The notes beneath the pieces are model-generated. The model saw only the letters and a program-made list of their open reading frames with translations, was not told the DNA's origin and made no database searches. Shown piece by piece: positions 1-6,312 of a stretch of DNA of 6,614 nucleotides; the stretch's first letter is position 1, and every line of letters begins with the position of its first letter. The stretch comes from DASUBN01 sp964584665 (GTDB lineage Bacteria; Pseudomonadota; Gammaproteobacteria; Natronospirales; REEB76). The stretch lies in assembly GCA_964584665.1 (NCBI GenBank), contig CAZPAO010000068.1:1-6614 (forward strand), in the 5' to 3' direction. A program made the position numbers and the translations under genes.

Positions 1-194
1 ACAAGGACCGCAAGAAGACCACCACGCCCAAGCAGGCCATGGTGCAGAAGCGCGAACGGCGCCTGGACAAGGACCGTAAGAAGCGCACCGACCGCAAAGG
101 CCCGGCGAAGGGTTCGTCCAAAGGCCAGTCCAAAGGTCCATCCAAGGGACCGCGGCGGCCCGCGAAGAAGAAACCTGTCCGGAAGAAGCGCTAG
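1..194 (+). CDS. C-terminal tail of a highly basic protein (5' end outside window)
   Basis: Partial gene entering from the left edge; the frame is open from base 3 to the TAG at 192-194, giving 63 visible residues. The segment is extremely rich in Lys and Arg, has no hydrophobic core, begins KDRKKTTTPKQ and ends PVRKKR, so it looks like a disordered nucleic-acid-binding tail. It includes three SKG(Q/P) units encoded by a 12-bp imperfect repeat. Such tails are known in RNA-associated proteins, for example DEAD-box helicases, 23S rRNA pseudouridine synthases and the ArfB/YaeJ ribosome-rescue hydrolase. The stretch around KRERRLDKDRKKR faintly recalls the ArfB tail, but that is not enough to name it. 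The catalytic domain lies outside the window and the function is unassigned. Reading-frame confidence is good; identity is unknown. Confidence 0.7.
   Translation, partial: KDRKKTTTPKQAMVQKRERRLDKDRKKRTDRKGPAKGSSKGQSKGPSKGPRRPAKKKPVRKKR
117..152 (+). repeat. Three imperfect 12-bp tandem units inside the basic tail
   Basis: Units 117-128, 129-140 and 141-152 each begin TCCAA(A/G)GG and encode SKGQ, SKGP and SKGP in frame. They probably arose by small in-frame duplications in a disordered tail, and copy number may vary between strains. Confidence 0.7.
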
Positions 195-213
195 GATCCG
201 CGTACGGCGCGGC

Positions 214-219
214 TATACT
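214..219 (+). promoter_or_regulatory. Possible -10 box for the small membrane protein gene
   Basis: TATACT matches the sigma70 -10 consensus at five of six positions and lies 29 nt before the ATG at 249. No good -35 hexamer is present 16-18 bp upstream, so only the -10 can be supported. Transcription would start near 226 and give a short leader carrying the AGGAG at 236-240. Confidence 0.45.
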
Positions 220-248
220 TGACCGCATCCGCCATAGGAGAGAAGGAC

Positions 249-464
249 ATGCGCAGACGCCTGTTGCATTCGCTCTATGCCAGCCTGATCGTGGGCGTGG
301 TGTTCACGCTGTTTTCCGGCTTCGATTTCGGCTTCGACGCGAAGGAGATGCATGCGGGTTTCAACTTCAGCACCAGTACCGGCCTGCGAAGCTTCGGCCT
401 CTATACGCTGGTGGGTTTCTGCGCGAGCCTCTTGACCCTGAAGTTCCTCGCGCCGAAGCGCTGA
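249..464 (+). CDS. Small two-helix inner-membrane protein, unknown function
   Basis: A 71-residue protein that I do not recognise. The start is set at ATG 249 because AGGAG at 236-240 is well spaced from it; an upstream in-frame TTG at 219 would overlap the likely -10 box. The N-terminus MRRR is positively charged, followed by a hydrophobic helix at about residues 9-24, a Phe- and Gly-rich loop at 25-48 with GFDFGFD and GFNF, a second helix at about 50-66 and a basic end KFLAPKR. The positive-inside rule predicts both ends in the cytoplasm and the loop outside. It is followed 22 nt later by a strong terminator, so it seems to be transcribed on its own or with the basic-tail gene upstream. Typical membrane-helix composition and a good ribosome binding site argue for a real gene, but there is no homology-based evidence. 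Confidence 0.7.
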   Translation: MRRRLLHSLYASLIVGVVFTLFSGFDFGFDAKEMHAGFNFSTSTGLRSFGLYTLVGFCASLLTLKFLAPKR

Positions 465-486
465 ACTCTCCGGTCCCGTCACAAAG

Positions 487-513
487 AAAAAGCCGGCTTC
501 GAGCCGGCTTTTT
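487..513. terminator. Bidirectional Rho-independent terminator
   Basis: A perfect 12-bp inverted repeat, AAAAAGCCGGCT, with a TCG loop (499-501) and its exact complement ending in TTTTT. The GC-rich stem is flanked by an A-run on the left and a T-run on the right, so it can terminate transcription in both directions. It sits between the small membrane protein gene (+, stop at 464) and slyD (-, stop at 538), which converge on it. Confidence 0.92.
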
Positions 514-537
514 CGTCACGCAATAGACGCGTTCAGG

Positions 538-1017
538 TCAGTGGTCGTGACCATGGGCGCCGTGGACATGACCGTGGGACAGTTCCTGCTGGGTGGCGGG
601 ACGCACATCCACGATCTTCACGTCGAAGTTGAGGGTCTGGCCGGCCAGGGGATGGTTGGCGTCCACGGTCACGCTCTCCATGTCCACAGCGGTCACGGTG
701 ACGACGTGGGTGCCGTGCTCGCCCTCGGCGTGGAAGCGCATGCCCGGCTCGATCTCGTCCATGTCGAACATGGCGCGCGGCACCTTCTGGGACAGGGACT
801 CCTCGCGCTCGCCATAGCCCTTGGCGGGCGGCACGCTCACCTGCACGCTCGCGCCCTTCTCCTTGCCCTCCAGCGCTTCCTCGAGGCCGGGCACGATGCT
901 GCCGGTGCCCTGGATGTAAGCCAGGGGCTCGCGTCCCTTGGAGCTGTCCAGCACCTCGCCGTCCGCGCCGGTCAGGGTGTAATCGATGGAGACGACGCTG
1001 TGCTTGCCGATACGCAT
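538..1017 (-). CDS. slyD: SlyD: FKBP-type peptidyl-prolyl cis-trans isomerase with metal-binding tail
   Basis: A 159-residue cytoplasmic prolyl isomerase and chaperone. The FKBP fold covers residues 1-68 and about 129-140, with the family-typical PLAYIQGTGSIVPGLEEALEG segment at 31-51 (broken here by no gaps) and GYGE at 67-70. The insert-in-flap chaperone domain spans about 69-128 and carries the conserved NHPLAGQ at 121-127. The C-terminus, from residue 148, is a short His-rich tail with six His alternating with Gly, Val, Ala and Asp; E. coli SlyD uses a longer His/Cys-rich tail to bind nickel and supports hydrogenase maturation. This protein has no Cys, so any metal binding would be His-based and weaker. 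The start is supported by GAGGAA at 1023-1028, 5 nt upstream. It lies 70 nt after the ABC permease stop on the same strand but has its own likely promoter. Confidence 0.96.
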   Translation of the reverse strand: MRIGKHSVVSIDYTLTGADGEVLDSSKGREPLAYIQGTGSIVPGLEEALEGKEKGASVQVSVPPAKGYGEREESLSQKVPRAMFDMDEIEPGMRFHAEGEHGTHVVTVTAVDMESVTVDANHPLAGQTLNFDVKIVDVRPATQQELSHGHVHGAHGHDH

Positions 1018-1044
1018 GGGGATTCCTCGGAAATTAAGCGGCGC

Positions 1045-1073
1045 ATTCTACCTGCAGAGGCGGGTCTTGGCCA
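1045..1073 (-). promoter_or_regulatory. Likely sigma70 promoter of slyD
   Basis: Read on the minus strand, TGGCCA (1068-1073, four of six matches to the -35 consensus) and TAGAAT (1045-1050, five of six to the -10) are separated by exactly 17 bp. Transcription would start near 1038, giving a leader of about 20 nt with the GAGGAA ribosome binding site. There is no obvious terminator between the permease stop (1088) and this promoter, so read-through from the efflux operon remains possible. Confidence 0.6.
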
Positions 1074-1087
1074 GAATTTGACCGATT

Positions 1088-2191
1088 TTAATCCAGCCGT
1101 TTGTGGAACTTCAGGACTGCCAAGGTCATGGTCACGGCGAAGAAGGCCAACAAGGGCCAGATGTCCGGCCAGAGGCCGCTGAGTTCCGCTCCCCTGAGCA
1201 GCACGCCCCGCACAAGCCGCACGAAGTGGGTGAGGGGCAGCAGCTCGCCTATCCAGCGGGCGAAGGCAGGCATGCCGTCGAAGGGGAACATGAAGCCCGA
1301 CAGCAGGATGGACGGCAGGAAGGTGAACACCGTGAGCTGCATGGCCTGGAACTGGGTCTTGGCCAGGGTGGAGATGAGCAGGCCCAGCCCCAGGCTGGAG
1401 GCGATGAACAACAGGGCCGCGAGATACAGGCTGAGCAGGCTGCCCTGCACCGGCACGGAGAAGAGGTACCAGCCCAAGAGCAGCACGATGGTGACCTGGA
1501 TGAGGCCGATGACGATATAAGGCACGATCTTGCCCACCATCAGTTCCACGGTGCTCACGGGCGTGGTGATGAGCAACTCCAGGTTGCCGCGCTCGCGTTC
1601 GCGCACGATGGCGACGGCGGTGAAGAGCACCATGGTGAGGGTGAGGATCACGCCGATGAGCCCGGGGACGATGGCCACCGCCGAACGCCGCTCCGGGTTG
1701 TAGTAGTCCCGGATCTCGAAGATCGGCGCTGGCACCGTGCGCGGAAGACCGCGCAGGGCCAGCGGCATCCGGGCGAGGCCTTGGGCGACCCCGAGCAGGG
1801 TGGGGTCGCTGCCGTCCACCATGAGCTGCGCGGCAGGCTGGGCACCGGTAGCCACACGCCGGTCGAAGTCAGGCGGGATGTAGATGCCCACGGAGACGCG
1901 GCCGTCCTGGATGAGCTTCTCCAGCGCCGGCGCCGAGGGCGCCGTGGCGACCACGTCCACCACCTGGCTCGCTTCCGCCTGGGCCACCAGCGTGCGTGAG
2001 AGCTGGGTATTGGCCATGTCAGTGACGGCAGCCCGCATGTGGCGCACGTCGGTGTTGATGGCGTAGCCGAACAGGATGACCTGCAAGAGCGGGATGCCGA
2101 CGATCATGCCGAAGGTGAGCCGGTCCCGCAGCAGCTGGCGTACTTCCTTGGCGCCGATGGCGCGGGTGCGGCGCAGGGAATCAGGCAGCAT
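1088..2191 (-). CDS. ABC-2 type transporter permease (YbhS/YbhR-like)
   Basis: A 367-residue inner-membrane permease of a multidrug-type ABC exporter. A cytoplasmic N-terminal segment containing KEVRQLLRDR leads into helix 1 at about 27-45, followed by the GYAINTDVRH motif typical of the family and a large periplasmic domain at about 46-170. Five more helices follow at about 172-194, 219-241, 252-275, 285-303 and 343-361. The ABC-2 signature RERERGNLELLITTP lies at 197-211, just after helix 2, where the family contacts the ATPase. The ATG is embedded in the end of the ATPase gene (11-nt overlap) and preceded by a GGGGGA sequence. E. coli ybhGFSR has two such permeases; here there is only one, so it would have to act as a homodimer. 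Substrate cannot be deduced; relatives affect tolerance to antibiotics such as cefoperazone and chloramphenicol. Confidence 0.93.
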   Translation of the reverse strand: MLPDSLRRTRAIGAKEVRQLLRDRLTFGMIVGIPLLQVILFGYAINTDVRHMRAAVTDMANTQLSRTLVAQAEASQVVDVVATAPSAPALEKLIQDGRVSVGIYIPPDFDRRVATGAQPAAQLMVDGSDPTLLGVAQGLARMPLALRGLPRTVPAPIFEIRDYYNPERRSAVAIVPGLIGVILTLTMVLFTAVAIVRERERGNLELLITTPVSTVELMVGKIVPYIVIGLIQVTIVLLLGWYLFSVPVQGSLLSLYLAALLFIASSLGLGLLISTLAKTQFQAMQLTVFTFLPSILLSGFMFPFDGMPAFARWIGELLPLTHFVRLVRGVLLRGAELSGLWPDIWPLLAFFAVTMTLAVLKFHKRLD

Positions 2192-3134
2192 GCTTGTCCC
2201 CCGATTCCCGGTCGAAACCGGTGGTGGCGACGAATACGTCCTCCAGGTTGGCAGGAGTCTCCCGCACTTGCGCTTCCAGACCGGCGCCCTTCAGGAGCTC
2301 GGCCACGCGCTTCGTACCGCCGCGCATGTCCTTGTCCAGGAGCGCATGCAGGCGGGTGCCGATCTGGGTGACGCTCTTCACATAGGGCTGATCCTTGAGC
2401 AGGGCCGCGGCACGGCGCGGATCCGGCGCATCGATCTCCAGCACCAGGGCATCGATGCCCTGCATCAGTGCCTGAGGGCTGCCCTCGGCCACCAGCTTGC
2501 CGTGGCTGATGATGGCGAGACTGTGGCAACGCTCCGCCTCGTCCATGAGGTGGGTCGAGACCAGGATGGTGGCGCCCTCGGCGGCGAGGTCGAAGAGCCG
2601 GTCCCAGAAGTCGCGGCGGCTCTGGGGATCCACGGCGCTGGTGGGCTCATCGAGGAAGAGCATCTCGGGCTTGTGCAGGGTGGCGGCGGCGAGCGCGAGG
2701 CGCTGCCTCTGGCCGCCGCTCAAGGTGCCGGCGCGCTGGTCCTTGAGGTCCGTGAGGAAATAACGTTCCGTGGCTTCGCGGATCCGCTGCCTGAGCGCCT
2801 TGGCCGGCAAGGAGAACACTTCACCCATGAATCCCAGGTTCTCCTGCACCGTGAGGTCGCCGTAGAGGGAGAACTGCTGGGTCATGTAACCGATCTTGCG
2901 GCGCAGGGCTTCGGCCTGGCGCGGGATGTCGTAACCCAACACCTTCACCTCGCCGCCGCTGGGTTCGAGCAGGCCGCAGAGCATGCGGATGGTGGTGGAT
3001 TTGCCGGCACCGTTGGGCCCGAGGAACCCGTAGATCTGGCCGCGGGGAATGTTGAGATCCACTCCGTCCACGGCGGTGAAGCTTCCGAACCGGCGGGTGA
3101 GACCCCGGGTCTCGATGGCGTTGTCTTCGGCCAT
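2181..3134 (-). CDS. ABC transporter ATP-binding protein (YbhF-like, single domain)
   Basis: A 317-residue cytoplasmic ATPase that energises the adjacent permease. All nucleotide-binding motifs are intact: Walker A GPNGAGKST at 39-47, Q-loop QQ at 86-87, signature LSGGQRQR at 138-145, Walker B LFLDEP at 159-164 with catalytic Glu163, D-loop SAVD at 166-169 and switch His195 in STHLMDEAE. Residues from about 225 to 305 form the C-terminal extension usual in ABC-2 drug and polysaccharide exporters, ending with ANLEDVFVATTG. E. coli YbhF carries two ABC domains in one chain; this protein has one, so it should dimerise. Its ATG lies 1 nt after the stop of the membrane-fusion gene (TGACATG) without a clear Shine-Dalgarno site, suggesting translational coupling. 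Its 3' end overlaps the permease start. Confidence 0.95.
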   Translation of the reverse strand: MAEDNAIETRGLTRRFGSFTAVDGVDLNIPRGQIYGFLGPNGAGKSTTIRMLCGLLEPSGGEVKVLGYDIPRQAEALRRKIGYMTQQFSLYGDLTVQENLGFMGEVFSLPAKALRQRIREATERYFLTDLKDQRAGTLSGGQRQRLALAAATLHKPEMLFLDEPTSAVDPQSRRDFWDRLFDLAAEGATILVSTHLMDEAERCHSLAIISHGKLVAEGSPQALMQGIDALVLEIDAPDPRRAAALLKDQPYVKSVTQIGTRLHALLDKDMRGGTKRVAELLKGAGLEAQVRETPANLEDVFVATTGFDRESGDKHAA

Positions 3135-3135
3135 G

Positions 3136-3980
3136 TCAGTGGTGCAGGCTCGGGAAGTCCACGCTCACGGGCGCGCCGCTCGGCAGCGATGCCGCATCGC
3201 CCGGCTGCAGATAGACCTTGGCGAGGTAGGCGAGGCGGCTGCGGTCCCGTTCCGTCAGGGAGTAATAGGGCGTGAAGGCCGCGTCCTGGGAGATGAAGCG
3301 CAGGGTGCCGGTGTAGGCCTTGTCCACGCCATCGAAGCGCAGGGTGGCCTGGGTGCCGGCGACGGCGCGGGCACGCAGCGGCTCGGGGATATAGACCTGC
3401 GCATAGGCGTCCACGGCATCCAGCAAAACCGCGACGGTGGCGTGCGCCGGAGGACGTTCACCCAGGTGGTAAGGGAGGGAATCCACGATGGCGTCACGGG
3501 GCGCGCGTACGCTCAGGCGATCGGCGCTGATCTGCATGTCGTCGAGGGAGGCTTGGGCCTGATCCAAGGCGGCACCGGCGGCCCTGCGCGTGGCGCGAGC
3601 GTTGTCCAGCGCGGCCTTGTCCTGGTCCAGTTCTGATTCCGCGCGGGTGCCTTGCTTCACCAGGATCAGACTGCGGTCGTAGTCTTTCTGGGCCTGCACC
3701 AGCGTGGCTTCGGCCCCGGGGATGCGGGCCGCGGCCTGGTCCCGCGCGGCCTGGGCCTGGGCGAGTTGGGCGGCATAGCTCTCGGTGCCGAGCTGCAGGA
3801 TGACCTGGCCGGCCTTGACCCGGTCACCTTCGTGGACGGGGATCTCCACGATGGGTTCCTGGGCTTCCGCCACGAGTTCGATGCGGTCCCGCTCCAGGGT
3901 GCCGGTGAGGGGCAGGGCGGTATCGTCGCCGCAGGCGGTGAGGGTGAGCGAGAGCGCGGCAAGAGAGAGGATACGGCCGT

Positions 3981-3984
<4 letters not shown>
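3136..3984 (-). CDS. HlyD/YbhG-family membrane-fusion lipoprotein
   Basis: A 282-residue periplasmic adaptor that would connect the inner-membrane ABC transporter to an outer-membrane channel, none of which is encoded nearby. The N-terminus has a short hydrophobic signal ending in the lipobox LTAC with Cys18, so it is probably a lipoprotein; residues after Cys are Gly-Asp-Asp. A first half-lipoyl motif at about 43-70 (HEGDRVKAGQVILQLG) leads into an Ala/Gln-rich coiled-coil hairpin at about 70-155, and the second half-lipoyl motif starts at about 157 (LSVRAPRDAIVDS). The beta-barrel part contains EPLRARAVAG and the family motif AAFTPYYSLTERDRS at 235-249. The start is GTG at 3984, overlapping the repressor stop as GTGA and preceded by a perfect AAGGAG at 3992-3997. 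Compared with the roughly 330-residue YbhG it is short. Confidence 0.93.
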
Positions 3985-4622
<638 letters not shown>

Positions 4623-4626
4623 GATT

Positions 4627-4654
4627 TTATTTAATCATACGTTTAATTAAATAA
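4627..4654. promoter_or_regulatory. 28-bp AT-rich dyad, likely operator of the TetR repressor
   Basis: Perfect 9-bp arms TTATTTAAT (4627-4635) and ATTAAATAA (4646-4654) surround a centre with ACGT at 4639-4642; 12 of the 14 base pairs are symmetric. It lies 4 bp upstream of the repressor start and covers the putative -35 and -10 boxes, as expected for an autorepressor site. Its strong AT content contrasts with the GC-rich genes around it. Confidence 0.7.
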
Positions 4655-4657
4655 CAA
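4629..4657 (-). promoter_or_regulatory. Candidate promoter of the efflux operon
   Basis: On the minus strand TTGTTA (4652-4657) and TTAAAT (4629-4634) are 17 bp apart, four of six consensus matches each. Transcription would then begin at or next to the A of the repressor ATG, making a leaderless message. An alternative is the extended -10 TGATATATAAG (minus strand, 4670-4680), which lacks a -35 and would give a leader of about 45 nt containing the dyad. Confidence 0.4.
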
Positions 4658-4717
4658 GAACTTTAACCCCTTATATATCAGGCGTTTGGGTCCTCTGGAG
4701 GGCTAATTACTCCGCTG

Positions 4718-4723
4718 TATAGT
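4718..4723 (+). promoter_or_regulatory. Possible -10 box for the oxidoreductase gene
   Basis: TATAGT matches the -10 consensus at five of six positions and is preceded by TG. No good -35 is visible. It lies 28 nt before the ATG at 4752 and overlaps an in-frame GTG at 4722, which argues against that GTG as the start codon. Confidence 0.5.
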
Positions 4724-4751
4724 GGGCAGTCCAAAAAATCGGGGAAGGGAA

Positions 4752-5399
4752 ATGCAGATCGGCATCCTGGGCAGCGGGGAAGTGGGCCAGGCCTTAGGCC
4801 TGGGCTTCATCAAGTTCGGCCACGAGGTGAAGATCGGGAGCCGCGACCCGGATTCGGACAAGCTCAAGCCCTGGCTCGCCAAGGCGGGCAAGAAGGCCTC
4901 AACCGGCAGCTTCGAGGATACGGCGCGCTTCGCGGACATCGCGGTGCTGGCGACGCTCTGGTCCGGCACCGAGAGCGCCCTCAAGCTCGCCGGTGCCCCC
5001 GCGAGCCTCGCGGGCAAGCTGGTGATGGACGTGACCAACCCCCTCATCTATGAACCCGGCAAGTCGCCGCGCCTGGCCCTGGGGCTCGACGATTCCGGTG
5101 GCGAGCAGGTGCAGCGCTGGCTGCCCCAGTCCAAGGTGGTGAAGGCCTTCAACACCGTGGGCCACGCCCACATGGTGGATCCCAAGTTCCCGGGCGGCCC
5201 GCCGGACATGTTCATCTGCGGCGAAGACGCTTCCGCCAAGCAGGTGGTGGCGGGCATCTGCAAGAACTTCGGCTGGGGGGTGGTGGACGCGGGCGGCATC
5301 GCCGGTGCCCGGCAACTGGAGCCTCTATGCATCCTGTGGGTGCAGTACGGCCTCAGCACCGGCCGCTGGGCCCATGCCTTCAAGTTGTTGCGGGGCTGA
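4752..5399 (+). CDS. NADP-binding oxidoreductase, F420-dependent NADP reductase-like
   Basis: A 215-residue cytoplasmic protein with an N-terminal Rossmann fold: MQIGILGSGEVG places the dinucleotide-binding GxGxxG at residues 7-12. Ser30-Arg31 follow the second beta strand, a position where these residues usually bind the 2'-phosphate of NADP. VMDVTNP at 91-97 and VKAFNTVG at 130-137 are typical of the family related to archaeal F420:NADP oxidoreductase, as is ARQLEPL near 186-192. Proteobacteria that carry such proteins often lack F420, so the true substrate is unknown. ATG 4752 is chosen because the purine-rich GGGGAAGGGA (4741-4750) lies just before it and the Rossmann strand begins directly; the GTG at 4722 would add ten unrelated residues. 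It is divergent from the efflux repressor and shares a 129-bp intergenic region with it. Confidence 0.88.
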   Translation: MQIGILGSGEVGQALGLGFIKFGHEVKIGSRDPDSDKLKPWLAKAGKKASTGSFEDTARFADIAVLATLWSGTESALKLAGAPASLAGKLVMDVTNPLIYEPGKSPRLALGLDDSGGEQVQRWLPQSKVVKAFNTVGHAHMVDPKFPGGPPDMFICGEDASAKQVVAGICKNFGWGVVDAGGIAGARQLEPLCILWVQYGLSTGRWAHAFKLLRG

Positions 5400-5412
5400 A
5401 CCCGCCTATAAT
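5385..5412 (+). promoter_or_regulatory. Likely sigma70 promoter of the phosphoesterase gene
   Basis: A perfect consensus TATAAT at 5407-5412 is preceded, 16 bp upstream, by TTGTTG at 5385-5390, which lies in the last codons of the oxidoreductase gene. Transcription would begin near 5419. CCCGC (5401-5405) and GCGGG (5417-5421) flank the -10 as a small inverted repeat, possibly fortuitous. Confidence 0.65.
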
Positions 5413-5447
5413 CCCTGCGGGGTCATCGTCCGAAATCACTTCCTCTC

Positions 5448-5453
5448 AAGGAG
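5448..5453 (+). promoter_or_regulatory. Ribosome binding site that fixes the GTG start of the phosphoesterase
   Basis: AAGGAG lies 6 nt before the GTG at 5460. The next in-frame start, ATG at 5493, has no such site and would remove the basic end of the signal peptide. Confidence 0.85.
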
Positions 5454-5459
5454 ACATAC

Positions 5460-6308
5460 GTGTCCTTCTCCCTCTCGCGCCTTGCGCTTCTCATGTTCAG
5501 CCTCGCCTTCCCGTTCATGGCCGTCGCCTCGCCCTCGGACAAGCTGCCGCGTCCGCAGCACGTGGTGGTGGTGATAGAGGAGAACCGCTCCTTCAAGAGC
5601 ATGTTCAACAACCCGGAAGTGCAGTACATCAACGAGCTGGCGGCCCGCGGCGCGCTGCTCACCCAGTCCTTCGCCATCGCCCATCCCAGCGAGCCCAACT
5701 ACGTGGCGCTGTTCTCCGGCGACACCCAGGGCGTGAAGGACGACGCCTGCCCCCACTCCTATACGGCGCCGGATCTGGCGAGCGCCCTGGCGGAGGCCAA
5801 GCTGAGCTTCGCCATCTACTCCGAAGGCCTGCCTAGCGCGGGCTTCAACGACTGCGGCAGCAAGGATGGGTTGTACCGCCGCAAGCACAACCCGGTGCCA
5901 GACTTCACGGCGGTGCCGGCCTCGGCCAACCAACCCTTCAGCGCTTTCCCCATCAAGGACAAGGGTTTCGCCAAGCTCCCGACCGTGTCCTTCGTGGTGC
6001 CGAACATGATGAACGACATGCATGACGGCACGGCGGCCCAGGCGGACGCCTGGCTCAAGGTCAACATGGAGAAGTACATCAGTTGGGCCCAGCACAACCA
6101 CAGCCTGCTGATCCTGACCTGGGACGAGGACGACGGCACCCAGGACAACCAGGTCATGACCATCATCCTGGGCCAGGGCGTGAAGCCCGGCAGCTACAAC
6201 CAGCACGTGAGCCACTACGACGTGCTGCACACCATCATGCACATGTATGGCGTGAAGCCCATCGGCCACGCGGCGGAAGGCGAAGACCTGGACGGCATGT
6301 GGCGCTGA
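5460..6308 (+). CDS. Secreted phosphoesterase (acid phosphatase / phospholipase C-like family)
   Basis: A 282-residue exported enzyme. Residues 1-23 form a signal peptide (Arg7, hydrophobic core, AVA at 21-23 before the likely cut), so it should act in the periplasm or outside the cell. The mature protein begins with HVVVVIEENRSFKSMF at 34-49, the metal-binding opening of the phosphoesterase family that includes AcpA and bacterial phospholipases C. HPSEPNYVALFSGDT at 75-89 holds the likely nucleophile (Ser77 by position, inferred). PNMMNDMHDG at 181-190 and LTWDEDDG at 219-226 supply further conserved acidic and His ligands. Cys97 and Cys132 are the only cysteines of the mature chain and may form a disulfide. 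At 282 residues it is much shorter than PlcH or AcpA and lacks their C-terminal domains, fitting a compact phosphatase. The substrate (phosphomonoester or phospholipid) cannot be told. Confidence 0.88.
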   Translation: MSFSLSRLALLMFSLAFPFMAVASPSDKLPRPQHVVVVIEENRSFKSMFNNPEVQYINELAARGALLTQSFAIAHPSEPNYVALFSGDTQGVKDDACPHSYTAPDLASALAEAKLSFAIYSEGLPSAGFNDCGSKDGLYRRKHNPVPDFTAVPASANQPFSAFPIKDKGFAKLPTVSFVVPNMMNDMHDGTAAQADAWLKVNMEKYISWAQHNHSLLILTWDEDDGTQDNQVMTIILGQGVKPGSYNQHVSHYDVLHTIMHMYGVKPIGHAAEGEDLDGMWR

Positions 6309-6312
6309 GCGG

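Noticed and set aside
541..1182. + strand open frame (213 codons) opposite slyD
   Set aside because: SlyD on the other strand is unmistakable; this frame runs through the slyD promoter into the permease 3' end.
1103..1999. Long + strand open frame (298 codons) opposite the permease
   Set aside because: Its translation is almost all His, Glu, Gln, Gly and Asp without a hydrophobic core, the usual shadow of a membrane protein gene with GC-rich third positions.
2076..3275. Long + strand open frame (399 codons) opposite the ATPase and the end of the membrane-fusion gene
   Set aside because: It is antisense to genes with intact, ordered ABC motifs, crosses the junction between two genes, and its His/Gly/Ala/Glu-rich translation resembles no protein; such frames are expected in GC-rich DNA.
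4722..4751. N-terminal extension of the oxidoreductase from GTG 4722
   Set aside because: The GTG overlaps a TATAGT -10 box, the ribosome binding sequence lies after it, and the Rossmann strand begins right at ATG 4752.
5401..5421. CCCGC/GCGGG inverted repeat as a terminator of the oxidoreductase gene
   Set aside because: The arms are only 5 bp with an 11-nt loop and no T-run follows; it surrounds a consensus -10 box instead.
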